From Acidobacteriota bacterium (lineage in GTDB: Bacteria; Acidobacteriota; Terriglobia; Acidiferrales; UBA7541), in NCBI GenBank assembly GCA_003223255.1, contig QHYJ01000088.1, forward strand, positions 6,564 to 50,204: a DNA stretch of 43,641 nucleotides, written 5' to 3'. This document shows, piece by piece, positions 1 through 8,396 of the stretch (the stretch's first letter is position 1; each line of letters begins with the position of its first letter). The notes under the pieces were generated by a model, which was not told where the DNA came from, did not search any database, and worked only from the letters and a program-made list of their open reading frames with translations. Position numbers and translations under genes: made by a program.

Positions 1-1306
1 CCCCGCTCGAAGGGTTGGGAGGCAAGCTCCAGATGCGATAGTGATAGTCCGCCGGGAAGTCCTGCGCATCCCAACCACAAGCAATGTAGGACTCGGGAGC
101 GGAAGGTGTTGCGTTAGCCCGTAACTGCACCGAGGCTTCCGGGGTACTCGAGGGGATAGGCGCTACCACCGTCGCGGTGGCGTACTGATCATTCGGGAAG
201 GTGCCATAGCCGGTGTATAGGGCACAGTCTTGAGAGTAATATCCGCTGCCTCCCGCCTGGTTGTTTTGGTAGACCAGCTTACTGTAGGCACCGCCGTCGT
301 AAGCGCAGCCCGTCCAGTTTGACCCGAGGTACCCACCGCCGGTTCCGGTGAAACTGTCGTTGACCAGTGGCGTGTAGCCCTGGGCAGCCAGCACCGCTAA
401 ACTCGCCGTACCGCTATCCGCTCCGGTCGCGCCCGTGATCACAACGGTCCCGGCGGTCGCTCCGTAAGCAAAACCGGCTGGATCTACGGTTGCAACCGAC
501 GTGTCAGAAGACGACCAGCTGCTAAGGTTCACGGTCGTCCCATCTGCATAGGTTGCGGTCCCTGTGAACAGGATATATGAACCGGCCGTAGCCGTTGCAG
601 AAGGTGGAGTGATTACCAGCGAAACCAGGGCTGGGCCGCTCCCTGCTGCGAAGCTGTCGAAGATTACGTCGGCACTTGTGGGCCCCGTTGCATTCGGATC
701 GACATAGTACAGGCCGGGATAGCCGTTATTATTTCCGGATGTATCGGTTACGGTCGCGATCGTTATCCCATTCACCTGCATGGTGACCGTAGTACCAAGT
801 ACTTGGCACTGGATTACATCGTTGGTGGCCGGAGTGATGCTGCTTAGCCATAAACTCACCGGCCCAGGCGCGCCGGGTGCGAGACTCCAGACGCGATAAT
901 GATAATCAGGCGGGAAGTCCTGCGCATTCCAACCACAGGCAATGTAGGACTCGGGGGTGAAGGAAGTTGCGTTAGCCCGCAGCTGAATCGAAGCTTGCGG
1001 GCTGCTGGAAGGCGTCGGGGCTACGATCGTAGCGGTGACATACTGGTCGCTAGGAAAGGCGCCATAACCGGTATAGAGCGCACAATCCTGGCCCCAAAAT
1101 CCGCTGCCGCCAGCTTGGTTGTTTTCGTAGACGAGCTTATTGTAGGCACCGCCGTTATACGCGCAGCCCGTCCAGTTCGAGCCGAGGTATATACCATTAG
1201 TGCCGGAATCGAAGTTGTCGTTGACTAGCTGGGTCTGGGCGAAACAACGGCCAGCAGAACCAATCATCGTTAAGCAACCAGCAGCGATTGCCAACAAGGT
1301 TTTCAT
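1..1306 (-). CDS. Secreted tandem-repeat protein with Ig-like domain (3' end beyond window)
   Basis: About 435 codons are visible and the reading frame stays open to the left edge, so the C-terminus is missing. The ATG at 1306 follows a TAAGGAG ribosome site. It encodes a typical signal peptide (MKTLLAIAAGCLTMIGSAG, cleavage probably after CFA). The mature part alternates two module types. The first is an aromatic-rich module of about 120 residues, with landmarks YLGSNWTGCAY, DCALYTGYG, SYIACGW and DYHYR. The second is a bacterial Ig-like (Big_2-type) domain with WSSSDTSVATVDPAG. The first module then recurs 286 codons later. The family is not one I can name. Architecture suggests an exported surface or extracellular protein, perhaps an adhesin or glycan-binding protein. 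It lies downstream of the EPS operon on the same strand but has its own leader of about 200 bases. Confidence 0.8.
   Translation of the reverse strand, partial: MKTLLAIAAGCLTMIGSAGRCFAQTQLVNDNFDSGTNGIYLGSNWTGCAYNGGAYNKLVYENNQAGGSGFWGQDCALYTGYGAFPSDQYVTATIVAPTPSSSPQASIQLRANATSFTPESYIACGWNAQDFPPDYHYRVWSLAPGAPGPVSLWLSSITPATNDVIQCQVLGTTVTMQVNGITIATVTDTSGNNNGYPGLYYVDPNATGPTSADVIFDSFAAGSGPALVSLVITPPSATATAGSYILFTGTATYADGTTVNLSSWSSSDTSVATVDPAGFAYGATAGTVVITGATGADSGTASLAVLAAQGYTPLVNDSFTGTGGGYLGSNWTGCAYDGGAYSKLVYQNNQAGGSGYYSQDCALYTGYGTFPNDQYATATVVAPIPSSTPEASVQLRANATPSAPESYIACGWDAQDFPADYHYRIWSLPPNPSSG
20..372 (-). repeat. Tandem domain repeat, copy 2
   Basis: Second copy of the same module, encoding LVNDSFTGTGGGYLGSN through DYHYRIWSL. 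Differences from copy 1 are mostly conservative (NYG/YYS and similar), which points to an old duplication under selection rather than an assembly repeat. Confidence 0.8.
878..1230 (-). repeat. Tandem domain repeat, copy 1 (N-terminal)
   Basis: First copy of an approximately 353-bp coding repeat inside the secreted protein. It encodes the module running from LVNDNFDSG through DYHYRVWSL. It is strongly similar to the copy at 20-372, at an offset of 858 bp (286 codons), so the repeat stays in frame. Confidence 0.8.
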
Positions 1307-1503
1307 CTCAATGCTCCTTAAAACATTTTTCGCAAACTCCTCTGTGAACCATCCGCCTGACAGCGAGGCCTGACGGACAAAGATCTTTAACGGAACTACA
1401 TGCCACCTGAATTTTCTTGTGCTCTCTGACTCGCGGCACTCATAAGCAGGGAGAAACTTCTGAAGACACTTTTGAGTCACCCAGGGCCCGCAGGCAGTAT
1501 TGG

Positions 1504-2460
1504 TTACGTCCCGACGCGCCAGGGTTGACTAACGCTAGTGCGATGTCTTTCGTCACCAGTGCGATTGGTCATCACATCTGTTTTCATGATCGTGGTCGGT
1601 TCCGGCTTTTTGTATCGCAATTCGGACGCGGACCCAAAAAGAAAATCGCGGCATGTCGTCACCGGGAAGTCGCGAATGATGTGGCGGATCTTCCTTTCGG
1701 TCGTATGCAAGTTCACGTACGACTTGAAGCGCCGACCATAGGGCATAGGCAAACGCGGGTGCTGAGGATCAATCTCGCGCGGATGAATATAAAAGATCAA
1801 TGGCGCACCATTGGCCATTAATCGCCGGCCCATGTACCGGATGATGCGGTACGGGAACAAACGTAAGTATCCGCCTCCAAAGAAACACATTCTCGTTGGC
1901 CCGATTTCGGCAACGCTCGCCGGAAGCTCGATCAGCGCCTGGCCCGCAACGAAATGTGGACGAAGCGGGCTCTTCGGACTCCCTCCGTGCCCGTGCCATG
2001 CCGGGAAAACGGAAGAATCATAAAGATAGCCACTGGCGCAGAGTTCGGAAAAAAACCAGGGTGTCGCTTCGGTGGAGGAGAACCCCGCTGCGCGATAGCC
2101 AATAACCGCGGTTCCAGAGATGTCTTCCAACAGGAGACGCGAGCGGAGCGCGTCGGATCGGAATTCGCTTCGTGTCATGCTGTATGCTAGTCGATGCGCG
2201 TAACCGTGCGATGCGATTTCATGACCCCGAGCAACGGCCTCCCGAACCAGGTGTGGAAATCGCTCCGCGATCCATCCGACGAAGAAGCAAGTTACGCGCC
2301 TTCCCTCTTCGCTGAACAAATCCAACAAGCGCTGAAAATTCGCTTCCACTCGCGACGGCAACGTCGACCAACAAGCAATGTCCGGCGCCGCGGCTATGTC
2401 GAGGATATGAAACCAGTCCTCCACGTCGACCGAGAAAACGCATTGTTCAGATTTCTGCAT
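1504..2460 (-). CDS. Polysaccharide deacetylase, XrtA/PEP-CTERM-locus type (NodB fold)
   Basis: Predicted metal-dependent N-deacetylase acting on the exopolysaccharide. NodB-fold motifs are present: SVDVEDWFH near the N-terminus (catalytic and metal Asp), SHGYAH (metal His pair), GYRAAGFS (motif 3) and FYIHPREID near the C-terminus (motif 5 His). The DVEDWFH opening and the C-terminal extension are typical of the deacetylase subfamily found in PEP-CTERM loci (TIGR03006, DUF3473 type). I chose ATG 2460 (MQKSEQCVFSV). It begins 10 bases after the stop of the FemAB-like gene, with GGAG upstream. An earlier start at 2514 would overlap that gene by 44 bases and add a non-conserved N-terminus. It is the last gene of the EPS run. 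Confidence 0.88.
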   Translation of the reverse strand: MQKSEQCVFSVDVEDWFHILDIAAAPDIACWSTLPSRVEANFQRLLDLFSEEGRRVTCFFVGWIAERFPHLVREAVARGHEIASHGYAHRLAYSMTRSEFRSDALRSRLLLEDISGTAVIGYRAAGFSSTEATPWFFSELCASGYLYDSSVFPAWHGHGGSPKSPLRPHFVAGQALIELPASVAEIGPTRMCFFGGGYLRLFPYRIIRYMGRRLMANGAPLIFYIHPREIDPQHPRLPMPYGRRFKSYVNLHTTERKIRHIIRDFPVTTCRDFLFGSASELRYKKPEPTTIMKTDVMTNRTGDERHRTSVSQPWRVGT

Positions 2461-2470
2461 GCGAAAGAAC

Positions 2471-3505
2471 CTAGACTCCGGGAATATGGGCAACGAGCCT
2501 GGGGCCGAGCACATTTGTCACTGCGACCGGCAGCCGCTGCCACATCCGACTTGCTACCTGCATGCCGTTGTGCCCGGTACTAGGCACGCTTGCCCCATGC
2601 TTTAGCCAGTAACCCCAGCAAAGGTCGCTGGGCACCGCACCCCACTGCAGTTTGAATTCGTACGTGCCGGAGCCGCGGCTGGAACGCCCGAAATCAAGAA
2701 ACTCATAGCCCTGCTCGGCGGCAAAGGTCAGAACGCTCCAGTAAAGAAACATGTTGGGCTTCAGACTGAGGAACTTGCGGTATGACGAAGCCCATGCCAC
2801 TTCGATGGTTCTGCGAAAACCAATCAGGAATGCCGCCGCAACCGTTTCGTCCCCCTTACGCGCAACGCAAATGCGGGTCTCGTGGGGAAAACGACTTAGG
2901 ATTTCGGAAAAAAAATGATGCGAATACGACGGGGAGCCCAAATCATGCATGTTGTGGCGGTAGACGTCGTAGAACTCGGCCAGCAATGCTCGTCCGCCGA
3001 ACTCCGCGGTCATACCGAACGAGAGTGATCTCCGCACCAGGTTGCGAGTTTTCTTTTCCAATCGGCGCAAACGCTCCTCGCTGTCCGCCTCTATATGCAG
3101 AACTGCACCCACTTTGTCTTGCCGCGGTACGAGTGGCAAGTCGTGCTGTGTAAGGTGGCGAAGCTCAAGATAGGTTGCGTTGGTTTGACGCACGGCCTCG
3201 AGGGCGGACGCGAAGAGCAGGTTTTCGATCTGCGGGTCGTCCCCAACAATTCCTCCCCCCTTCAGGTGAGGCATGGACGATAGATAGCTGCGGAACAAGC
3301 ATTTCTGCCATATCAGCGGCAGAATTCCACGGACGGTAGCACCTTCTTCGGCGAGCAGGTAGATTGCCGGCCAGCCGAACACCTGCTGGAACACCTGTTT
3401 CCAGGACCAGCGATGATAATTCGTGCATGCAGCGCGGCTGATTACGAACTGGTCCCAGCGTTCCCAATCCTCTTCGTTACAGGTATGAATCCGAATATCG
3501 CTCAT
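2471..3505 (-). CDS. FemAB-like acyltransferase, XrtA/PEP-CTERM-associated (GNAT fold)
   Basis: A 344-residue protein of the FemAB/GNAT type that accompanies XrtA-type EPS loci (TIGR03019 family). Recognisable stretches are WSWKQVFQQVFGWP, MPHLKGGGIVGDD, LRRLEKKTRNLVRRS and, near the C-terminus, FLDFGRSSRGSGTYEFKLQWG. The presumed role is acyl or aminoacyl transfer to a sugar or peptide acceptor in EPS assembly. The substrate is unknown. I prefer ATG 3505 (MSDIRIHTCNEEDW) over 3541 because GTGGA lies 7-9 bases upstream and similarity begins there. The deacetylase gene starts 10 bases after its stop. Confidence 0.85.
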   Translation of the reverse strand: MSDIRIHTCNEEDWERWDQFVISRAACTNYHRWSWKQVFQQVFGWPAIYLLAEEGATVRGILPLIWQKCLFRSYLSSMPHLKGGGIVGDDPQIENLLFASALEAVRQTNATYLELRHLTQHDLPLVPRQDKVGAVLHIEADSEERLRRLEKKTRNLVRRSLSFGMTAEFGGRALLAEFYDVYRHNMHDLGSPSYSHHFFSEILSRFPHETRICVARKGDETVAAAFLIGFRRTIEVAWASSYRKFLSLKPNMFLYWSVLTFAAEQGYEFLDFGRSSRGSGTYEFKLQWGAVPSDLCWGYWLKHGASVPSTGHNGMQVASRMWQRLPVAVTNVLGPRLVAHIPGV

Positions 3506-3620
3506 CGCTATTCCACAGATTCTCGATATGTCGTTGCGCAAGGCACGCTGCGCTGGTGCGTTTAGCCCAAGGCGAGACAGCCAAGTTCGGGACGGTCACA
3601 GCCTCTGAGGGGAGCGGCAG

Positions 3621-4829
3621 CTAAGGGACGAGTTGCGCGGCACGCAGACCAGCGGCCCGCTCCATGTAATCGTAGATGTCGCGGATCGTTTTTAATGGCG
3701 AAACAGGGGGACGGTTGCTCAGGAAAACTGCATCCGAATATGGATCGTCCGGGTGGTAGCCGTGCATACCGGTCGGCAACCAGTTTCCGGAATGGAAATC
3801 GCTGCGAAAAAACATGTATCCACTATGCAGAAGGAAGATGGTTTCTCCATAGCGCTGGTCGGGAAAATAAACGCCAAGCTCTTGCAGTTCTGCATCGCTG
3901 AGAATGCGCCCACACGTTTGGCGCTTTAGGCGGGCATGGATGTTTGTGCGTGCCTCCTGATTGAAAAACCAGAAACGCGCCATGGTGGAGTCGTAGACCA
4001 CAAGATAATCGTCAGGCATCTTCCAACCGAGCGCATCGACCTCCTTCATGAGGTCATAGCGGTCAGTTACCGGCGCCATTCCGTGATCAGAAAAGACCGC
4101 GATCGACGCGTTCCGATCCAGACGCAATGCGGTTTCGCATAGACTTCGTAGCTTGCTTTCGTACTCCGCGAGTATCGACTCCAGTCGCTCAGGGTGAGTC
4201 CAGAAAGTATGCAACTCTCTATCGAGCTCACACAAGTAAACAAAGAAAAACTCAGCGTTACTGTGCTCCAAATCATTCTTTGCTAGCTCAAGTATTTCTT
4301 GGTCGTTCCAGTGGTGGTACGAGTAGACGCGGTACGGAATGCCACACTCGACCAATCTGTCGAAAATTGACGGTGAGCCAGAAATGCCGGCGGGTTCGTA
4401 GATACACCGGCGTTCGACCCAATTAAAGAATGGCATCAGCGTCGGTTTCACATAGCACTCAAATTGCGGCCCCATGTGAAACAAGTGGCGCCCAGCCTCT
4501 TTGATCAACTTCTGCGAAACGCGGTGGTTGACAAGCTTGTCGGGAAAATGATGCAACCCACGCAGCCATGCGAAAGGCGATTTGGCTGGGTCGTAGTAGA
4601 ACAGGTTCCAGTGACCGTGTTGGCTGGGTGAATGCCCGGTCAGCAAGCTTGGAATCGCGCCCGAGCTGAATCCCAGAACCGTCTTTAATGGCTTCCGGAA
4701 CACCAGCACATCATTAAGAAAGTGTTGATCTTGAAGGATCTTCCACCCCAAAGCATCGATGAGCACACAAACAGAGATGCGACGATTGCGAATTTTGGTA
4801 AGCACAGTGTCATTCCTAGGAATAGTCAT
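3621..4829 (-). CDS. Alkaline-phosphatase-superfamily protein (type I phosphodiesterase-like)
   Basis: A 402-residue member of the alkaline phosphatase superfamily (phosphodiesterase/nucleotide pyrophosphatase/sulfatase-like clan). Metal-ligand motifs appear in the expected order: LIDALGW near residue 25; a Ser/Thr-rich nucleophile region FSSGAIPSLLTGHSPSQHGH near 55; CELDRELHTFW near 205; FSDHGM near 245; and GMHGYHPDDPYS near 365. No signal peptide or membrane segment is seen, so it is probably cytoplasmic. Its position between the amidohydrolase and FemAB-like genes suggests it handles a phosphorylated or phosphate-containing EPS intermediate. That is inference from context. Confidence 0.8.
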   Translation of the reverse strand: MTIPRNDTVLTKIRNRRISVCVLIDALGWKILQDQHFLNDVLVFRKPLKTVLGFSSGAIPSLLTGHSPSQHGHWNLFYYDPAKSPFAWLRGLHHFPDKLVNHRVSQKLIKEAGRHLFHMGPQFECYVKPTLMPFFNWVERRCIYEPAGISGSPSIFDRLVECGIPYRVYSYHHWNDQEILELAKNDLEHSNAEFFFVYLCELDRELHTFWTHPERLESILAEYESKLRSLCETALRLDRNASIAVFSDHGMAPVTDRYDLMKEVDALGWKMPDDYLVVYDSTMARFWFFNQEARTNIHARLKRQTCGRILSDAELQELGVYFPDQRYGETIFLLHSGYMFFRSDFHSGNWLPTGMHGYHPDDPYSDAVFLSNRPPVSPLKTIRDIYDYMERAAGLRAAQLVP

Positions 4830-4859
4830 TCGGCAGTTTCCGTTACGGTGAGGGTAGCC

Positions 4860-6074
4860 TCAAGCCACCGCGTTTCTGGAGATCGACTCCAGCGTCGCCA
4901 AACCTAGCTCGCGAGCGGCGTTTTCATGATAAAGCTTCTGTAGTACTTCATCCGATAGCCCCAGTCCGTAAATCTTCCATGACCCCATCCATGGATATCC
5001 GGGATAGTCGAAAAATTCATCTTCGGTCTCAAGAAACCGGAAATACGTGCGATAACAATCGACCGTCAACTTTGTGTCCATACCAAACATGACGCGGTCT
5101 TGAAACTGCCGCAGGAATCGGCTAGCGCGGCGGGGCTGGCGCCCGAGCTCGGCAATGCGTCCGCCCAGTTCCACCAACAGGTTCGGATACTTTTCCATCC
5201 ACTCTGTTACTTGGTCCAAGTCCTCTGCACGATTTGCCATGTGCAGTCCCCAAAAACGCGTGCCTGGATGGCGCTCGAAGACGTTATTGCGCTGAGTCAG
5301 CAGCTCCACTTTTTCGGGGAAGCCACGGCCAAAGAAGCTCCAGTCCGGATGCACAACCAGCTGCTGGTATCGTTCGTTGTGGCGATCAACCCGAGCGAAG
5401 AAAGCGTCGGGATCGGCCGCATGGATGGCCACCGGCAGCCCCCATTGCCCCGCCTTTTCCCATACACAGTCCAACCGGGGGTCATCGATGCGCACCAGTT
5501 TGCCAAATCGGTCTCGAACGCTCAGTCCGAGATCCTTCAAAACCTTGACGCCCTTTGCCCCAGCCATCCGGGCCTGGTCGAGCAGCTCTACGAGATAGTT
5601 CGGTTCGTCAAGATGCGTGTAGTCGATCTGGGTAAAGACGAAAAACCTGCCTGGAAACGCCCCGGCCAAGTGGTCTAACGAACTGCGCAGCCTTTTGCCC
5701 CAGCCTCCGGTGAGGTTAATGGCGGCTTTAACATTCGTTTCGTTCATCACGCGGATGAACTTCTCGGGGTTAACGGCCCGTTGCATGACGATTCCATCGT
5801 TGAGGTGGCAGTGAACATCTATAACTGGGAAGCGTGCCCGGCGAACTTCCGTGGTGCCGACTCGCAGCATCGAGTCTGGTGCAAAGTCGCGCAGGAGCAA
5901 CTGATCGCGCGCCGGGGCCAATCGAGAATAGCTGTAGCCGATGCCCGCTGCATCGTTCGCGCCTGCTACCGGCGGACTCGCCCGCCGGCCAATGTGTGCC
6001 AGCACATACCGCAAGAGCTTCTTGATCCGCCAACCAGTTTCGCGGAAGTGATATTTAAAAGTGTCGAAAACCAT
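4860..6074 (-). CDS. Amidohydrolase family protein (TIM-barrel metal hydrolase)
   Basis: A 404-residue protein of the amidohydrolase-2 type. The HxH metal motif is in VIDVHCHLND near residue 85. Later landmarks are VAIHAADPDAFF (third His), GLHMANRAEDLD (fourth His) and VMFGMDTKL (metal Asp). The first 70 residues are basic and not conserved. The ATG at 6074 lies 11 bases after the upstream stop, with GAGGTC in front. Substrate is unknown. Embedded in the EPS run, it may remove an acyl group or hydrolyse a lactone on a sugar intermediate. Related proteins also occur outside EPS loci, so the pathway assignment is inferential. Confidence 0.8.
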   Translation of the reverse strand: MVFDTFKYHFRETGWRIKKLLRYVLAHIGRRASPPVAGANDAAGIGYSYSRLAPARDQLLLRDFAPDSMLRVGTTEVRRARFPVIDVHCHLNDGIVMQRAVNPEKFIRVMNETNVKAAINLTGGWGKRLRSSLDHLAGAFPGRFFVFTQIDYTHLDEPNYLVELLDQARMAGAKGVKVLKDLGLSVRDRFGKLVRIDDPRLDCVWEKAGQWGLPVAIHAADPDAFFARVDRHNERYQQLVVHPDWSFFGRGFPEKVELLTQRNNVFERHPGTRFWGLHMANRAEDLDQVTEWMEKYPNLLVELGGRIAELGRQPRRASRFLRQFQDRVMFGMDTKLTVDCYRTYFRFLETEDEFFDYPGYPWMGSWKIYGLGLSDEVLQKLYHENAARELGLATLESISRNAVA

Positions 6075-6085
6075 TAATGGCGACC

Positions 6086-7318
6086 TCAGGATCGAGTTGA
6101 TTCGAGAAGCACATGAAAATTACGCGCGACCAGCTTCGCCACGGTGCGCCATGACACCTGCTGGTCGGCTTCACCCTGTGGTAACGGGAGTCTCGCCACG
6201 ATTGCCGCGAGTTCGCTCGGCATAATTGCATCACGGTATGGTGCGGTGAAGAAAAATTCGCTTGCGGCCTCGTAAACCAAGTAGCGCGGTGAGGTCGAGC
6301 ACGCAAGCCGCGCCCAGCGAAGCCCGTAGCGGCTAAACGTCAAAGGCTGCACACACGCAGCACGGACCCAGCCCTTTGCTCGCGCGAAGATGGATTGTCG
6401 CGCCGCTAATGCGGCAAGCAAATCGGTACGGCCAAGACTGGGGTTCAGGCCTAAGATGCGACTCAGCGCCCAACGCCATAGCGCCTCGGCGTCCGACACC
6501 GCGTCACGCCACTGGGGAAAATCATTGCGTAGGACAACTTTCTCCCCGTGCAGCTTCAGATCGGTACAGCGCGAGACGAACTTGGCAAAGCGTTGCAAGG
6601 GAATGGGTTCTGGTTGAGGGTCATCGGATGCTGCAAGCTGTTGCAAGTGTGCCGCCCTTTCCCGATAACTCGGCTCATACTGTCCGATCTCTAAAAGGTA
6701 GCAAGCCGCCATGGCCAGGTAGAGCTTGGCGATTCGGTACCGGACAGCCGGGTCATTCTCGCTGTTCGCGTCTGCTGCCGACTCGAGTTGCTCGATCATC
6801 CGATTACAAAGAAACCACCATCCATCCTGCTTGGGAATGTCAGCGGGTGTGAATCGCGGCATCAGGTGCAACACCTGCCTATCCCCCCAGACAACAACAC
6901 CCCGCTCGCGAAGTTCGTATGCGTATATGTGTGGTCTCATTTTGCGCAGCTCGGCACTGGTCGATGTCACCACGACTATCTTGCACCTGATCCCCCGTGC
7001 CAATAGTCTGCGCTCAATCTCTCGCTCCAGTTCTGCGATGCCAAGCCGGACAGGACGGTCAAAAACAATCAGAAACGTTGCATCGCCCAGCACACGCCAG
7101 CTTTCGCCGTCTTTTTTCAAGGTTGCTTCGTTTCGAGACATGCTGCCCGTCAGCACAACGGCACGAGCGTCATGGCCCACTGCGGCGGCGCACAACTGTG
7201 AACCTTCGGCGATAATAAATGCCTTTGCGGCTCCGATATCCTCAGCTGCCGGCGGATGGGTTAAGCATGCCGGCCAGGCCACATCGTGGTTAGCACCGAA
7301 GATCATTTCTTGTGTCAT
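6086..7318 (-). CDS. Nucleotidyltransferase-like protein of unknown substrate
   Basis: About 410 residues. The N-terminal third contains VVLTGSMSRNEAT followed by LGDATFLIVFD. This fits the GS-x(n)-D-h-[DE] signature of the pol-beta-like nucleotidyltransferase fold, but the second acidic residue is Thr (DAT). It may therefore be catalytically altered. The rest is helical (LYLAMAACYLLEIGQ, ALWRWALSRILGLNP) with no motif I recognise. I chose ATG 7318 (MTQEMIFGANHDV), 34 bases after the preceding GT2 stop. The frame is open further upstream, but that part is Arg-rich and overlaps the GT2 gene. Its place in the operon suggests a role in EPS subunit modification. Fold assignment is moderate and function unknown. 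Confidence 0.65.
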   Translation of the reverse strand: MTQEMIFGANHDVAWPACLTHPPAAEDIGAAKAFIIAEGSQLCAAAVGHDARAVVLTGSMSRNEATLKKDGESWRVLGDATFLIVFDRPVRLGIAELEREIERRLLARGIRCKIVVVTSTSAELRKMRPHIYAYELRERGVVVWGDRQVLHLMPRFTPADIPKQDGWWFLCNRMIEQLESAADANSENDPAVRYRIAKLYLAMAACYLLEIGQYEPSYRERAAHLQQLAASDDPQPEPIPLQRFAKFVSRCTDLKLHGEKVVLRNDFPQWRDAVSDAEALWRWALSRILGLNPSLGRTDLLAALAARQSIFARAKGWVRAACVQPLTFSRYGLRWARLACSTSPRYLVYEAASEFFFTAPYRDAIMPSELAAIVARLPLPQGEADQQVSWRTVAKLVARNFHVLLESTRS

Positions 7319-7352
7319 TGGGCTTCGTCCGCGAACAAAATCTAGCCTACCC

Positions 7353-8390
7353 TTACGCCGCCGTCTCCTTCGCACATCCACGGGATAGCGGTTTTGCACT
7401 TTGCGAGCCCAAGCCACGTCCCCGCGCCGTGCCCTGCCTCCACGCTCGGAACGGTTCCAAGGAGCCGCGCTTGCACGATCCAACGGCGGCCATAAGTGCA
7501 TAACCGATCTGGAGCCATGCGAAACAGAGGTCGTCTGCCAAGCCGCGGTGCCAGTTTCGCACGCGCATGTAGGTACTGGATTGCGCGTGGGTGTCAAGCC
7601 AATGTGCTGTTGCCCGCCCGCCAGGGCTGCGCTTGTGCAACAAGCGAGCCTTTGGTGCAATCAGCAGTACTGCGCCTCGCGGTAAACGGGCACAAAAATC
7701 GATATCCTCGGCGAGCGAGCAACCCGTGAGCTGCGGGTCGAAGCGTAAGTCGCGAACTACGGTTGCACGAAAACTCATTACGCCGCAGCCAAATTGCCTG
7801 ACTCGCTGTGGGCCGTGAAACCGGAGATCATCCGCGTGCCAGTAAACAGGCTGACGATCGTCGTGGAAGACACCTCTCACAAAGACGTTTTCGAATAAGC
7901 GCCGCGAGCTTGGGGGAACGGTGTAGTTCGTGATGATTCCCGACACTCCGGCGACTTCCGGAGAGTATGCGCGCATAATCTCTTCGACATATTGGGGCTC
8001 GAGACTGACGTCGTCATCTAGAAAGATCCAGATATCCCCTGTGGCCCGATCCATGGCGATGTTACGTGCCACAGCCGCTCCCGAAATCTGGGGAGCATAA
8101 ACATAGATGAGTGGTATCGGAACGCTTGCCGGGTCGAGCGAGGGCACGGAACTCTGGTCGACAACGATGATCTCGTTGGGCCTGCGGGTCTGCGAGACTA
8201 GACCATCAAGTGTGTGGCGCAAATCATCCGCCCGGTTCTTGGTCGGAATTATGACCGAGATCTTCGGGAGGATTTCCGTTTTGGTGCTTGGTGTTTGCGA
8301 AGCTGATGGACTTAGGTTGAGCATGTTTCCTCGCCCGGGCGCATCCAGTGTCAGTTTCGCGGAACGCGCCGCGCGTTGTGCTGGTTGCAT
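7353..8390 (-). CDS. Glycosyltransferase family 2
   Basis: A 345-residue GT-A fold glycosyltransferase. The nucleotide-binding start is ISVIIPTKNRADDLRHTL at about residue 44, followed by NEIIVVDQSS. The metal-binding region IWIFLDDDVSLEP (DxD) is at about residue 125, and the acceptor-side motif CSLAEDIDFCARL at about 225. It should transfer one sugar from a nucleotide sugar onto the lipid-linked EPS repeat unit at the inner membrane. ATG 8390 lies six bases after the flippase stop with AAGGA about 10 bases upstream, so the two are translated as neighbours. Donor and linkage cannot be read from sequence. Confidence 0.88.
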   Translation of the reverse strand: MQPAQRAARSAKLTLDAPGRGNMLNLSPSASQTPSTKTEILPKISVIIPTKNRADDLRHTLDGLVSQTRRPNEIIVVDQSSVPSLDPASVPIPLIYVYAPQISGAAVARNIAMDRATGDIWIFLDDDVSLEPQYVEEIMRAYSPEVAGVSGIITNYTVPPSSRRLFENVFVRGVFHDDRQPVYWHADDLRFHGPQRVRQFGCGVMSFRATVVRDLRFDPQLTGCSLAEDIDFCARLPRGAVLLIAPKARLLHKRSPGGRATAHWLDTHAQSSTYMRVRNWHRGLADDLCFAWLQIGYALMAAVGSCKRGSLEPFRAWRQGTARGRGLGSQSAKPLSRGCAKETAA

Positions 8391-8396
8391 GAGTGA

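Noticed and set aside
5100-5678. 192-codon plus-strand open frame
   Set aside because: Shadow of the amidohydrolase gene.
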